Shown: one piece after another, positions 1 through 9,346 of the stretch | Numbering within the stretch: the first letter of the stretch is position 1 | Layout: each line of letters opens with the position of its first letter | Assembly (NCBI GenBank): GCA_963768715.1 | Contig: CAVYJC010000010.1 | Coordinates: forward strand, 186,001-250,000 | Source: DATKEJ01 sp963768715 | Lineage (GTDB): Bacteria; Bacteroidota; Rhodothermia; Rhodothermales; DATKEJ01 | Direction: 5' to 3' | DNA: 64,000 nucleotides | The notes under the pieces: generated by a model | Told to the model about the DNA's origin: nothing | The model's input: the letters and a program-made list of their open reading frames with translations, nothing else | The model's database searches: none | Position numbers and translations under genes: made by a program

Positions 1-1023
1 CGGGACCGTTCCCTTTCTCGAATCATAGGGCAGCTCGGGTAACGGAAGGCCGCGATACCCGACCGAGCGAAGGATCATGCCGGCTTCGAGCGTTTCAAAC
101 TCGCCCGTTCCGTGGGAATTGAGATACCCCGATTCCGTCGGACGAAGCTCATTTCGCTCAATCCGTACCGCTTTCATGCCGGACTCGTCACCGATGATTT
201 CCACTGGAGAAACGAGAAACCGGAAGTGGACGCGCTTCGGCTTGCCGGTCAGACCGGTCGCCGCCAGCTCGTGAAGGATTTCGAGGTTCTTTCGGGCTGT
301 TCGATCATCTTCGAGCGTCGCCTCACTCAAGGGATCCAACTCGAGCTCGTCTGAACGTACCACCGCATCGGCCACGTCGAGCTTCCCGAACTCCTTGATT
401 TCAGGATTCGTGAATTTCGCCTGTGCGGGGCCCCGTCGCCCCAGCACGTAGATGTCTCGGACTCGGCTCTTTGACAGGACGTCGAGAGCGTAGTCGGCAA
501 TATCGGTTACGGCCAGTTCCTCGATGGAACGCGCGAGTATTCGCGCCACATCAATCGCCACGTTGCCCACACCGACCACAACGACCGATTCCATGTCGAG
601 GGAGATATCCAGATCGACGAAGTCAGGATGGCCGTTGTACCAGGCAACGAATTCGGTGGCTGAAAGACTGCCCTTTAGCTCCTCTCCAGGAATCCCAAGA
701 CTCCGATCCGTCGGCGCCCCAGTCGAGAAAACGACGTAATCGTACAACTCGAGCAGGTCACCGTGCTTGAGATCTCGTCCGTACTCCACATTCCCGAAGA
801 AGCGAACGCGCTCGTTGCCGAGCGTCTTACGATAGATTCGCAGGACGTTGCGGATGTTTTCATGGTCGGGAGCCACCCCGTAGCGAACGAGGCCGTAGGG
901 GGAGGGCAATCGATCGAACATATCGACGGAGACGGGAGGGTCTTCCTGCGCCACGAGAGCGCCCGCGGCGTAGAATCCTGCGGGACCCGACCCGACAACT
1001 GCCACACGCAATGGTCTGTCCAT
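1..1023 (-). CDS. Ferredoxin-NADP+ reductase, adrenodoxin-reductase (FprA) type, C-terminus cut by the window edge
   Basis: The frame opens at ATG 1023 and stays open to base 1, giving 341 residues of a protein that should run about 450. The N-terminus has the FAD-binding GxGxxG element in VVGSGPAGFYAAG, followed by SPYGLVRYGVAPDHEN, a hallmark of the adrenodoxin reductase/FprA family. A second nucleotide-binding motif, VVVVGVGNVAIDVARILAR, lies near residue 155 and would bind NADPH, followed by the family string VLGRRGPAQAKFTNPE. Members move electrons between NADPH and ferredoxin through FAD in the cytosol. It is divergent in context from bshA further on and upstream of porX on the same strand but with a 124-bp gap. 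The family call is secure; the physiological partner is unknown. Confidence 0.9.
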   Translation of the reverse strand, partial: MDRPLRVAVVGSGPAGFYAAGALVAQEDPPVSVDMFDRLPSPYGLVRYGVAPDHENIRNVLRIYRKTLGNERVRFFGNVEYGRDLKHGDLLELYDYVVFSTGAPTDRSLGIPGEELKGSLSATEFVAWYNGHPDFVDLDISLDMESVVVVGVGNVAIDVARILARSIEELAVTDIADYALDVLSKSRVRDIYVLGRRGPAQAKFTNPEIKEFGKLDVADAVVRSDELELDPLSEATLEDDRTARKNLEILHELAATGLTGKPKRVHFRFLVSPVEIIGDESGMKAVRIERNELRPTESGYLNSHGTGEFETLEAGMILRSVGYRGLPLPELPYDSRKGTVP

Positions 1024-1147
1024 AAAATTGTTATAAATATTCAGTTTGCAGACCCCGGGATGTTGGGGTGAACAATCATTCCCCGAACTACGGCCACGAA
1101 GTATAACGTGCCCACGGCTGAATGTCAACGCGCGCGGAGTCAGGGAA

Positions 1148-2713
1148 TCACGCGTTCGGACGCAGGCGAATCACGGGCAGGATCATCTCTTCCATGGAGA
1201 TTCCGCCGTGCTGCATGGTGTCACGGTAGAAATTAACGTAGTGGTTGTAGTTGGTCGGATAGACAAAGTAGTAGTCTTCCTTGGCGATGATATAGTGCGT
1301 GTTTATCTGGCGACCCGGCAGCCCGTACACCTCCGGCTCCTTCACGTGGAGGGCATGTCGCGTGTCGCACCTGAGGTTGCGGCCCACTTTGTATCGAAGG
1401 CTGGTCGAGGTCTCCTTGTCGCCTATGACTTTGGTAGGATGCAGGGCGCGGACGACGCCGTGGTCCGTCGTAATCACGACGGTGCAGTCGATCCGAGACA
1501 GACTCTGCAGGGCCTCGAAAAGCCACGAGTGCTCGAACCACGTGCCGGTAAGCGCGCGATAGGCCCGCTCGTCGGGAGCGATTTCCTTCAGAATGGCCGA
1601 GTCGGACCTGCTATGTGCCAGATTGTCCACGAAGTTGACCACGATGGCCGTCAGATCGTTCTCCGCCATATTGAGAATCGATTGGGCGATCGTTCGACCC
1701 TCATGGGTGCGGATCACCTTCTCGTAGTGCATCTTCGCATTGATGTGGCGTCTCTTGAGCAGGTCGCCTAAGAAGGCATCTTCATGCCGATTCCTGCTCT
1801 GCTCGTCTTCCTCCGAGCTTTGCCACAAGTCTGCATATCGGATAGCCAGGTCCGAAGGAAGCAATCCGCTGAAGATGGAGTTTCGGCTGTAGGGTGTTGC
1901 AGTCGGCAGAATGGAGAGATAGAAATCCTTCTCCATTCCAAAGAATGGATAGAGCATGCGTTCCATTTCGAGCCACTGGTCGTAGCGCATGCAGTCTATG
2001 ACGAAGAAGAATACAGGCCTTCCCTTTCCGATCTCGGGCGCGACGAATTTCGGCACAATGTCCGGGGACAGCGGGGGGCGTGTATCGCCCGGCATATCAC
2101 CGATTTTGGCGACCCAGCCGGCATAGCTGTCCTCGATGAAGCGTCCGAACTCGCGATTCGTCTCCCTGAACTGGTCGTGCAGCACCTGGCGCAGGCCCTC
2201 GTCGGCGGCGAGCTCACGATCGGCGGCGACAAGCCGCAGGTAAACCTCCACCCAGTCCGAAAAGACGGGTGACTCCATCGTGGCGGCGCTGATTTCACCG
2301 AAGGAGGAGAGGTAATCGCGAGACACGGTCTCCTCCCGGATGCGCTTGTGCTCCAGAAGGCGCTTGCACGTGAGCAGCACCTGTTTGGGATGGACCGGCT
2401 TGATTAGATAGTCGCTGATCTGGCGTCCGATCGCGTCATCCATAATGTGCTCTTCCTCGCTCTTCGTCACCATGACCACCTGGAGCTCAGGAGTAAGCCC
2501 TTTTATGCGCTGCAGCGTTTCGAGCCCGTTCATTCCCGGCATCTGCTCGTCGAGGAAGATCAGGTCAAACCGCTCGGACTGCACACGCTCGATCGCGTCG
2601 CGACCGTTCGTAACCCGCGTAACCTGATATCCCTTGTCTTCGAGCATCAGGATGTGCGGCTCGAGCAGTTCAATCTCGTCGTCGATCCAGAGTATGTGTT
2701 GATCGTTCGTCAT
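1148..2713 (-). CDS. porX: PorX: response regulator with PglZ domain, type IX secretion regulator
   Basis: The protein has 521 residues, close to the roughly 520 of known PorX. The start was set at ATG 2713 because the MTNDQHILWIDDE sequence begins the receiver fold directly; an upstream start would add 15 unrelated residues. The N-terminal CheY-like receiver (about 1-120) has the acidic pair D11/D12, phospho-acceptor D55 in LIFLDEQMPG and the conserved lysine in YLIKPVHP. The C-terminal two thirds form a PglZ/alkaline-phosphatase-fold domain with FFFVIDCMRYDQW, a TPYSRNSIFSGLLPSD nucleophile region and TTDHGVVRALHP metal ligands. In Porphyromonas and Flavobacterium this protein, phosphorylated by PorY, controls T9SS genes, and its PglZ domain cleaves phosphodiesters. 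The two T9SS-sorted proteins in this window fit that role. No porY or sigP is seen nearby. Confidence 0.93.
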   Translation of the reverse strand: MTNDQHILWIDDEIELLEPHILMLEDKGYQVTRVTNGRDAIERVQSERFDLIFLDEQMPGMNGLETLQRIKGLTPELQVVMVTKSEEEHIMDDAIGRQISDYLIKPVHPKQVLLTCKRLLEHKRIREETVSRDYLSSFGEISAATMESPVFSDWVEVYLRLVAADRELAADEGLRQVLHDQFRETNREFGRFIEDSYAGWVAKIGDMPGDTRPPLSPDIVPKFVAPEIGKGRPVFFFVIDCMRYDQWLEMERMLYPFFGMEKDFYLSILPTATPYSRNSIFSGLLPSDLAIRYADLWQSSEEDEQSRNRHEDAFLGDLLKRRHINAKMHYEKVIRTHEGRTIAQSILNMAENDLTAIVVNFVDNLAHSRSDSAILKEIAPDERAYRALTGTWFEHSWLFEALQSLSRIDCTVVITTDHGVVRALHPTKVIGDKETSTSLRYKVGRNLRCDTRHALHVKEPEVYGLPGRQINTHYIIAKEDYYFVYPTNYNHYVNFYRDTMQHGGISMEEMILPVIRLRPNA

Positions 2714-2768
2714 ACGTTTTCGGATGAGCGTGTCGGGAAGGAGCCTGTCGGCGCCCAAACCGGTCCGT

Positions 2769-3455
2769 TCAAATGAGCACCCCCAGTCTGAGCATCACGC
2801 TGCGAAGCTGGTGCGCCTCGTCGGCGACGAACTCGAAATCGCCGATCTTGATACGCTTGTCGATAATGCTCGAGGTGTCGAAAGCCATACGAAATTCGGG
2901 TAGCAGTTTCACACCCATAAGGCTAAGCTCGACGCCGGCACCGAAGTTGCCGGCCACGCCGAACGATTTGAGGTTGTCACTTACCTCGTTGATCAGGCTC
3001 GTCTCCGTTCGAAAACGAAACTCCGGACCGACAAATATGTACGGCTGCACCACCGCCAGACCGATGCTGTAGCGGACGTCGACCGGGATCGTCACGTAGC
3101 GGACGGTAAAATCGTCGTTGATCTGCAGTTTGTCTTCTTCGGGCAGCGCGTCGTTTATGAAATCGGCCAGGCCGTCCTTGAAAATCGTGCCGGCATTCAT
3201 GTAGAAAATGCCGGGCTTGATCCCGAACGGACCAAGCGGAATGTCTGCTATGACACCGACGTGGTAGCCCTGACGGCTGTTGTAGACCGCCGTCGTCGAG
3301 CCAAAATCGACGTTGTCGATGTCCGTATAGTTCAAACCTGCCGCAACGCCGAAACGAATCTGAGCTTCGACGTGCCGCGGCTGGGCGCCGATGGCAATGA
3401 CTGCTCCGACCAGCAGATAAAGCGTGGAGAATTTGTACTTCACTTTGCCTCGCAC
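2769..3455 (-). CDS. Outer-membrane beta-barrel protein (porin-like, OMP_b-brl type)
   Basis: The product is about 228 residues with a signal peptide (LYLLVGAVIAIGAQPRHVEAQ) and a mature part beginning IRFGVAAGLNYTDI, typical of the small outer-membrane beta-barrel family of Bacteroidota. Alternating hydrophobic/polar strands run to a final strand ending in LRLGVLI. GTG 3455 and GTG 3443 are both possible starts; the second has GAGG a few bases upstream. It lies 55 bp upstream of porX on the same strand, so co-transcription is possible. Proteins of this family include PorT-like T9SS accessory proteins, but nothing in the sequence shows that role here. Confidence 0.75.
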   Translation of the reverse strand: MRGKVKYKFSTLYLLVGAVIAIGAQPRHVEAQIRFGVAAGLNYTDIDNVDFGSTTAVYNSRQGYHVGVIADIPLGPFGIKPGIFYMNAGTIFKDGLADFINDALPEEDKLQINDDFTVRYVTIPVDVRYSIGLAVVQPYIFVGPEFRFRTETSLINEVSDNLKSFGVAGNFGAGVELSLMGVKLLPEFRMAFDTSSIIDKRIKIGDFEFVADEAHQLRSVMLRLGVLI

Positions 3456-3610
3456 TTCTTGGTTGACCGAAGTCTCCGGTTAACGGCGGGGCTCCGGGAA
3501 AGGTTCAGTTCAGCGCGACATGATGGAATGAAAACCGCCCTGTCCCCGTTTGCAACCTTATCCGAAATATCAGGTAGGATTGGAGCAACCGACCAAAACA
3601 CCGCCCGCAA

Positions 3611-4759
3611 ATGAAAATTGGGATTACCTGCTATCCTACCTATGGAGGAAGCGGAGTACTCGCAACGGAGTTGGGTAAGGCGTTAGCCAAACGAGGGCAC
3701 GCGATCCATTTTATCGCATACGCACTGCCTCACCGTCTCAATCATGTCGAAGACGGACTCGTTTTCCACGAGGTCAGCGTTAACTCCTATCCGCTTTTTG
3801 AATATCCACCGTACTCCCTCGCATTGACGAGCAAAATGGTCGACGTCGTGAATTATGAGGGGCTCGATCTCCTGCACGTCCACTACGCGATTCCGCACGC
3901 AACGAGTGCCGTGCAGGCGCGTGAGATTCTGGAAACGGTTGGAAAGTACATTCCGGTCGTAACGACGCTTCACGGCACCGACATTACGCTCGTCGGACAG
4001 GATCCCTCCTACGCGCCGGTCGTCACCCATTCGATCAATCGATCGGATGGTGTAACCGCGGTCTCGGAATACCTGCGTGGCGAGACTTTCAACCAGTTCG
4101 ACATCAAGGTGCCGATCGAGGTTATTCCCAACTTCGTGGACACGAGCCGGTTCAGGAGGCTTCCGAAGGAGCATTTCAAGCAGGCACTATGCCCCGACGG
4201 CGAGAAGGTCGTCATTCACGTCTCGAACTTTCGGAAGGTGAAACGGGCGTGTGACGTAGTGCGCGTGTTTGCACGCCTCCTCGAGGAAGGGATGGCGCTG
4301 AAGCTGCTCCTCGTCGGAGACGGCCCGGATCGTCTGCCGGCTGAGCACCTCGCGCGGGACCTCGGGGTGCACGACCATTGTCGCTTTTTGGGCAAGCAGG
4401 AACCCATCGAAGAAATTCTCTCGATCGCTGATCTGATGCTCATGCCGAGCGGATCGGAGTCGTTCGGACTCGCGGCTCTGGAAGCCATGTCGTGCGGCGT
4501 GCCCGTCGTTTCATCGGATATCGGGGGACTTCCGGAGCTCAACGTCGACGGGATAACCGGCTATCTTTGCCCTCTGGACGATCTTGAGTGTTTCGTCGAG
4601 CGATCGTCGCGCATCCTCAGGGACGAGGATCTTCAACGCGAGATGGGCCATGCGGCTCGCGCGAGGTCAGTCGAGAACTTCGACATCGGCCAGATCGTGC
4701 CTCGCTACGAGGCGTATTACGAAGAGGTCATGGATCGCGCGCTGCGACAGCCGGCGTAG
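3611..4759 (+). CDS. bshA: N-acetyl-alpha-D-glucosaminyl L-malate synthase (bacillithiol pathway)
   Basis: This 382-residue GT-B glycosyltransferase (GT4 family) opens with MKIGITCYPTYGGSGVLATELG, the BshA signature for the N-terminal domain. It continues with HVHYAIPHATSA and TTLHGTDITLVGQDPSY, both well conserved in BshA. The C-terminal domain has the sugar-nucleotide motif SGSESFGLAALEAMSCGVPV with the EX7E spacing of GT4 retaining enzymes. BshA joins UDP-GlcNAc to L-malate, the first step of bacillithiol, a cytosolic low-molecular-weight thiol used by Firmicutes and many Bacteroidota. bshB and bshC are not in the window. The gene is convergent with the lysine transaminase. Confidence 0.95.
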   Translation: MKIGITCYPTYGGSGVLATELGKALAKRGHAIHFIAYALPHRLNHVEDGLVFHEVSVNSYPLFEYPPYSLALTSKMVDVVNYEGLDLLHVHYAIPHATSAVQAREILETVGKYIPVVTTLHGTDITLVGQDPSYAPVVTHSINRSDGVTAVSEYLRGETFNQFDIKVPIEVIPNFVDTSRFRRLPKEHFKQALCPDGEKVVIHVSNFRKVKRACDVVRVFARLLEEGMALKLLLVGDGPDRLPAEHLARDLGVHDHCRFLGKQEPIEEILSIADLMLMPSGSESFGLAALEAMSCGVPVVSSDIGGLPELNVDGITGYLCPLDDLECFVERSSRILRDEDLQREMGHAARARSVENFDIGQIVPRYEAYYEEVMDRALRQPA

Positions 4760-4779
4760 GTCGTGTCTTTTCTCGCCTG

Positions 4780-6114
4780 CTAGAGGGCGCTCAGAGCATC
4801 CGTGAGGATGTCGGCCGCCTCTTCGATCTCTGACTCCGAAACCGCCAGCCGCGGTCGGAAACGCAGCGTACTGACCCCGCATCCGAGGATGAGAAGTCCT
4901 CTGTCGAATGCCAGCTTGCGCAGCCTGTCCCTCGTACTCGTATCCGGCAGATCGAAAGCGCACATGAGGCCGAGGCCGCGGGGATTCGTCACAAAATCGA
5001 AGCGTTCGGAAATCGCCGCGAGATGCCGCTGGAGGATCTGACCCATCGCCGCCGCGTTGTCGACGAGGTTATCCTCCTCGATGACTTCGAGGATGCGGTC
5101 GAATCGGACCATATCCACGAGATTCCCGCCCCACGTCGAATTGATCCGGCTGGCCAGCTCGAAAACGTTGTCCTCGACCTCGTCGATCCGATCACCGGCC
5201 AGAATTCCACAGACCTGCGTCTTTTTGCCGAAGGCCAGGATGTCGGGCCGCACGCCCAATCCCTGGTGCGCCCAGAACGTACCGGTCAGACCGACGCCGG
5301 TCTGGACTTCGTCGAATATGAGCAGCGCCTCATTTTCGTCCGCCAGCTGGCGAAGCATCTTCAGAAACTCAGGCCGGAAGTGATTGTCGCCGCCTTCGCC
5401 CTGAATCGGCTCGATAATGATCGCCGCGATGTCATCCTTTCGGTCTCTGAAATGCGCCTTCATCTGCTCGACAGCCAACTTCTCCCTCGCGATGACGGCC
5501 TCGAGTTTCTCCTCGGTCATCGGCCCGTTTGCAAAAGGCGAGACGACACGCGGCCAGTCGAACTTCGGAAAATGGGCCACCTTCATCGGCATCGTATTGG
5601 TCATCGACATCGTGTAGCCGGTCCGACCGTGGAAGGCGCGCTCGAAGTGCAGGATTTGATGTCCCTTTTCGGAAGTGTAGCCCTTCTTGAAGTTCTTGCG
5701 GACCTTCCAGTCGAACGCTGTCTTCAGCGCGTTCTCGACGGCGAGGGCTCCACCGCTCACGAAGAAAAGCTTGGACAGATAGTCCGGAATGCCCACGCGT
5801 GAGAATGTCTGAACGCAACGGGCCATGTGTCGCGTGTACATGTCGGAGTTCGACACTTTATTCAGCGCGGCCTCCATCAGTCGCTCGCGGAAACCCTCGT
5901 CCGACAGCAGCTTCGGGTGATTCATCCCAAGCGCATTCGAGGCGAAAAACGTGAAGAAATCGAGGTACTCCCGTCCGGTCTTTGCATCGACCAGATAGGC
6001 TCCCTGACTCCGCTTCATGTCCAGAACGAAGGGATAGCCGTCCGTAAGCATGTGCTTGGCCAGCGTGGGGCGTACCTCTTCGGCACTGAGAAATGATTCT
6101 ACGGTGATCAGCAT
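4780..6114 (-). CDS. lat: L-lysine 6-transaminase (class III PLP aminotransferase)
   Basis: This 444-residue class III aminotransferase matches the LAT family by its N-terminus (LAKHMLTDGYPFVLDMKRSQGAYLVD), the FFTFFASNALGMNHPKL segment and the IIIEPIQGEGGDNHFRPEF active-site stretch. LIFDEVQTGVGLTG holds the PLP-ring aspartate, and the Schiff-base lysine is in LAFGKKTQVCGI. The enzyme moves the epsilon-amino group of lysine to 2-oxoglutarate, giving 2-aminoadipate semialdehyde and glutamate. No semialdehyde dehydrogenase lies next to it, so use in lysine breakdown or osmolyte synthesis cannot be chosen from context. The start ATG at 6114 fits the family length. Confidence 0.92.
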   Translation of the reverse strand: MLITVESFLSAEEVRPTLAKHMLTDGYPFVLDMKRSQGAYLVDAKTGREYLDFFTFFASNALGMNHPKLLSDEGFRERLMEAALNKVSNSDMYTRHMARCVQTFSRVGIPDYLSKLFFVSGGALAVENALKTAFDWKVRKNFKKGYTSEKGHQILHFERAFHGRTGYTMSMTNTMPMKVAHFPKFDWPRVVSPFANGPMTEEKLEAVIAREKLAVEQMKAHFRDRKDDIAAIIIEPIQGEGGDNHFRPEFLKMLRQLADENEALLIFDEVQTGVGLTGTFWAHQGLGVRPDILAFGKKTQVCGILAGDRIDEVEDNVFELASRINSTWGGNLVDMVRFDRILEVIEEDNLVDNAAAMGQILQRHLAAISERFDFVTNPRGLGLMCAFDLPDTSTRDRLRKLAFDRGLLILGCGVSTLRFRPRLAVSESEIEEAADILTDALSAL

Positions 6115-6281
6115 TGCGTTTGGATGGCGTGACGAAAACTAGGTACTTTGCCGTAACGGCTTCTAAGATATTGACCTCGCCGCGTTCCTCAAAGATTGTC
6201 GAATTCGCTGAACCTGCGCGAAGGGAACGCTTAAGCGCTTTTCGGGTAGCACGAACCCCCGAGAATTGACTTCTTTCTGCT

Positions 6282-7277
6282 GTGTCAGCACCTGAAGAAC
6301 ATAAGACGCCGCTTCGTCCAGATGCGGCAAAACTTAGAACGGTGCGGCGCGAACAGCTCGCCGGATCGGGTGATGGCGATCCCGGTCTCTTCGAGCTGCC
6401 CGTCGTGGACACCGACGCCGTGGCAAACAAGCGGGGTAACCGGCCGGACTGGTTGCGCGTGAAGCTGCCATACGGCGGGCAGTACAAAGAACTCGTTCGG
6501 ATTATCGACGAACACCGGCTCCACACGGTCTGCCAGAGTGCCCGCTGCCCGAACATGGGTGAATGCTGGACCGCAGGCACGGCCACGTTCATGATACTCG
6601 GAGACGTCTGCACGCGAAGCTGCGGTTTTTGCGCCGTCAAGACGGGCCGGCCGGAGGAAGAACTCGATTGGGACGAGCCTCGGCGCGTTGCCGACGCCGC
6701 TCGCCTTATGGGCGTCAAGCACGCCGTCGTGACCAGCGTGAACAGGGATGAGCGGGAGGACGGCGGAGCTCCGATTTTTGCAGAGACGATTCGCCTGATC
6801 CGCGAGTCCATTGAGGGAAGCACGGTCGAAGTGCTCATACCGGACTTCCGCGGGCTTTGGGATGCGCTACAGATCGTCCTCGACGCACGTCCCGACATCC
6901 TGAACCACAATGTGGAAACGGTGCCCCGCCTTTACCGGCGCGTTCGGCCGCAGGCGGTTTACCGTCGCAGCCTGGAAGTTCTCGAAAGGAGTATCGATCA
7001 GGGGCTGCGAACCAAAAGCGGCATCATGGTCGGTCTGGGTGAGTCGGAGGACGAGGTTCTCAGACTTATGGACGATTTCGCAGAAATCGGACTGCACGTA
7101 ATGACGATCGGCCAGTACCTTCAGCCGACGAAAATGCACCTTCCGGTCGAAGCGTTCGTTCACCCCGATGTGTTCGCCCGCTACAAGGAAGAAGGCGAAG
7201 CCCGGGGCATCGAGCACGTCGAGAGCGGTCCGCTCGTTCGGTCGTCGTATCACGCCGAAAGGCATGTTAGTCAGTAG
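6282..7277 (+). CDS. lipA: Lipoyl synthase (radical SAM)
   Basis: The protein has 331 residues and starts at GTG 6282. It carries both LipA iron-sulfur motifs: the auxiliary cluster cysteines in CQSARCPNMGEC (CX4CX5C) and the radical-SAM CxxxCxxC in CTRSCGFC. The conserved terminal serine motif that ligates the auxiliary cluster is in VRSSYHAERH. LipA inserts two sulfurs into protein-bound octanoyl groups of 2-oxoacid dehydrogenases and the glycine cleavage H protein. No lipB is adjacent. The N-terminal 50 residues before the conserved NRPDWLRVKLP are family-variable. The stop codon TAG lies inside a heptanucleotide repeat array that starts at 7267. Confidence 0.96.
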   Translation: MSAPEEHKTPLRPDAAKLRTVRREQLAGSGDGDPGLFELPVVDTDAVANKRGNRPDWLRVKLPYGGQYKELVRIIDEHRLHTVCQSARCPNMGECWTAGTATFMILGDVCTRSCGFCAVKTGRPEEELDWDEPRRVADAARLMGVKHAVVTSVNRDEREDGGAPIFAETIRLIRESIEGSTVEVLIPDFRGLWDALQIVLDARPDILNHNVETVPRLYRRVRPQAVYRRSLEVLERSIDQGLRTKSGIMVGLGESEDEVLRLMDDFAEIGLHVMTIGQYLQPTKMHLPVEAFVHPDVFARYKEEGEARGIEHVESGPLVRSSYHAERHVSQ

Positions 7278-7294
7278 TCACTAGTCATTAGTCA
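7267..7294. repeat. Heptanucleotide array, 4 units of NTAGTCA at the lipA 3' end
   Basis: Four consecutive 7-mers read TTAGTCA, GTAGTCA, CTAGTCA, TTAGTCA, followed by TTGGGCG. The lipA stop TAG (7275-7277) lies within the second unit. A related array with the same core sits at 47064-47098. Confidence 0.85.
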
Positions 7295-7434
7295 TTGGGC
7301 GGGAGTACGACAGATTTCGGCGGCAGAGCGGCGACCCGACAGGCACAAGCAAGCTTGTCAAGACGACCCGGACTCGGCGGACCAGTCGCTACATCAACAA
7401 CATATTGTTTATAAATAGCATATAACGATCGAAC

Positions 7435-7866
7435 ATGGCAGTAGAACGTACACTCGCAATCCTGAAGCCCGACTGTGTTCGGAAGCAATTGATCGGCGAG
7501 GTGATTCGCAGAATTCAGGAGGCGGGATTTTCGATCCTGGCGCTCAAAATGGTGAAGTTGTCCAGGGAGGAGGCAGAAGGTTTTTATTCGGTGCATCGGG
7601 GTCGACCTTTCTTCGGCAGCCTCACTGAGTTCATGTCGAGCGGGCCGTGCGTCCCCATCGTTCTCGAAAAGGAGAATGCGATCGCTGACTATCGGACACT
7701 CATTGGGGCGACCGACCCGGCTGATGCCGCGGATGGGACCATCCGCAAGCTCTTCGCCGACAACAAGGGAGAGAACATTGTCCACGGCTCCGATTCGGTA
7801 GAGAACGGGCGCATCGAGGCAGCGTATTTCTTCCCCGAGGTTGAGATCGTCGCAAACGCGTCGTGA
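7435..7866 (+). CDS. ndk: Nucleoside diphosphate kinase
   Basis: The 143-residue product has the standard Ndk length. It shows ERTLAILKPD at the start, the Kpn-loop region, and the active-site histidine in ENIVHGSDSVENGRIEAAYFF near residue 117. The enzyme moves the gamma phosphate between nucleoside triphosphates and diphosphates by a ping-pong phosphohistidine mechanism and balances NTP and dNTP pools. The ATG at 7435 follows an AT-rich stretch (TTTATAAATAGCATATAA) that may be a promoter; no strong Shine-Dalgarno sequence is visible, as is common in this phylum. Confidence 0.97.
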   Translation: MAVERTLAILKPDCVRKQLIGEVIRRIQEAGFSILALKMVKLSREEAEGFYSVHRGRPFFGSLTEFMSSGPCVPIVLEKENAIADYRTLIGATDPADAADGTIRKLFADNKGENIVHGSDSVENGRIEAAYFFPEVEIVANAS

Positions 7867-7915
7867 GACACGCCGGTTAGGTTTGGCTGAACGAAAACCT
7901 TTCCCCTATGGCCAC

Positions 7916-9186
7916 ATGTCGTGCGACCCGAAGCACCGCGGTCCACTCCTCTTCCCGATCTTGCTTATCGCGGCGTCGTGCAGTACCGCGTCGCCGCAGG
8001 TTGAGCAACCGCCGCATGTGAAATCCGGCGCTCAAGTACTCGTTGATCGCGGTTTTGATAGGCTGATCGGCAAGCGAGTCGGCCTGATTACGAATCACAC
8101 CGCCATGGTGGATTCGACCCACCTCATCGACCTACTCGCGTCCGACGACCGGTTCGAGCTAGTCGCCCTCTTCGGACCCGAACACGGTCTTCGTGGTCTA
8201 TCCCAAGCGGGAGACAAGATCGAGGATAGCGTCGATTCGGCGACGGGCGTGCCGGTTTACAGTCTGTACGGAGCGAGGCGGAGTCCGCCCGACTCGATCC
8301 TGGCCAACCTCGATGTGCTGCTCTTCGACATCCAGGACATCGGCGCGCGATTCTACACCTACATCTCGACCATGGGCCGATCCATGCAGGCGGCGGCGCG
8401 GGCGGGGGTGCCGTTCCTGGTCCTCGATCGTCCGAATCCACTGGGCCGTCGCACGGAGGGATTCGTCCTCGACTCGGCCGATTTCTCGTTCGTCGGGTTG
8501 TACCCGATTCCCATCACGCATGGAATGACCGTCGGCGAACTGGCGCTGATGATCCGCGGTGAGCACATGCTGCCCGGACTGGATTCGCTCGATCTGGACG
8601 TCGTGCCCGTTTCGGGTTGGGATCCGGATTCGCTCTGGCCATCGTACGGATCCAATTGGATCAACCCCAGCCCGAACATCCCTGACTTCGAAACGGCACT
8701 GGTCTATCCCGGGGCGGGACTCTTCGAGGGTACATCTTGGAGCGAGGGGCGGGGCACGATGACGCCGTTTCTGAACGTAGGTGCGCCAGACATCGATGCC
8801 GAAGCGCTTGCCGATTCACTGAATGCGGAAGGATTGCCTGGCGTCCGCTTCGAGGCGACGACCTTTACGCCTCAATCCATCCCTGTGATGGCAGAGTCGC
8901 CGAAGCTGCTCGACATACCACTTCGTGGCATCCGTATCGTCGTAACCGAATCGGATCAGTTCGAGCCTGTGGCGACCGGCGTACACCTTGTATCCGCCGC
9001 TTACCGATTTACGCCCGAGGCTGCGCGAATGGGTTCTTCAACTCGCGCTGGATGCGCCTCATTTCGGGTGGAACACGGATGGAATCGATGATCACGGAAG
9101 GCGTTCCGGCCGATTCGATTGTGGCGGCGTGGGGGGATGAGGTGGCGGCCTTTGTGGAGATGCGACGGGGGTATTTGCTGTACTAG
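7916..9186 (+). pseudogene. namZ: DUF1343 / NamZ-type exo-beta-N-acetylmuramidase lipoprotein, C-terminus frameshifted
   Basis: The start ATG 7916 gives a lipoprotein signal ending in LIAASC. The body has all DUF1343 landmarks: GKRVGLITNHTAMVDS, LFGPEHGLRG, VLLFDIQDIGARFYTYISTMG, LDRPNPLGRR and YPIPITHGMT, so it should be a NamZ-like enzyme that removes N-acetylmuramic acid from the non-reducing ends of peptidoglycan fragments. The reading frame breaks near 9020-9080. The first frame stops at 9091 with a non-family tail, while the expected family ending (VPADSIVAAWGDEVAAF, then YLLY) is intact in another frame and ends at 9186. At least one indel, possibly two, is needed to join them. Either a sequence error or a very recent lesion. 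Confidence 0.8.
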
Positions 9187-9187
9187 T

Positions 9188-9229
9188 GTCAAACTTCGAA
9201 CGTCAAACGTCAAGGGCGAACGTCGAATC
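9188..9229. repeat. Heptanucleotide array (GTCAAAC-like units) directly after the namZ stop
   Basis: Six successive 7-mers read GTCAAAC, TTCGAAC, GTCAAAC, GTCAAGG, GCGAACG, TCGAATC. The array starts two bases after the TAG that ends the restored namZ frame. Confidence 0.7.
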
Positions 9230-9289
9230 CCTCCGCGCTCGGTTTCTCTCGTGCAGGACTCGGGAGACCTGCCTCGCTCGTTCGGGACA

Positions 9290-9314
9290 AACTTGGAACT
9301 TGGAACGTCGAACC
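9290..9314. repeat. Heptanucleotide array (AACTTGG, AACTTGG, AACGTCG, AACC)
   Basis: A second period-7 tract in the same intergenic gap, 33 bp upstream of the DUF3098-like gene. Confidence 0.7.
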
Positions 9315-9346
9315 TCCGTTTGCACGCCACTCACATCGAACTCCAC

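Noticed and set aside
5858..6910. 350-codon minus-strand frame overlapping lipA and lysine 6-transaminase
   Set aside because: The two overlapped genes have clear family motifs; this frame has serine/arginine-rich shadow composition.
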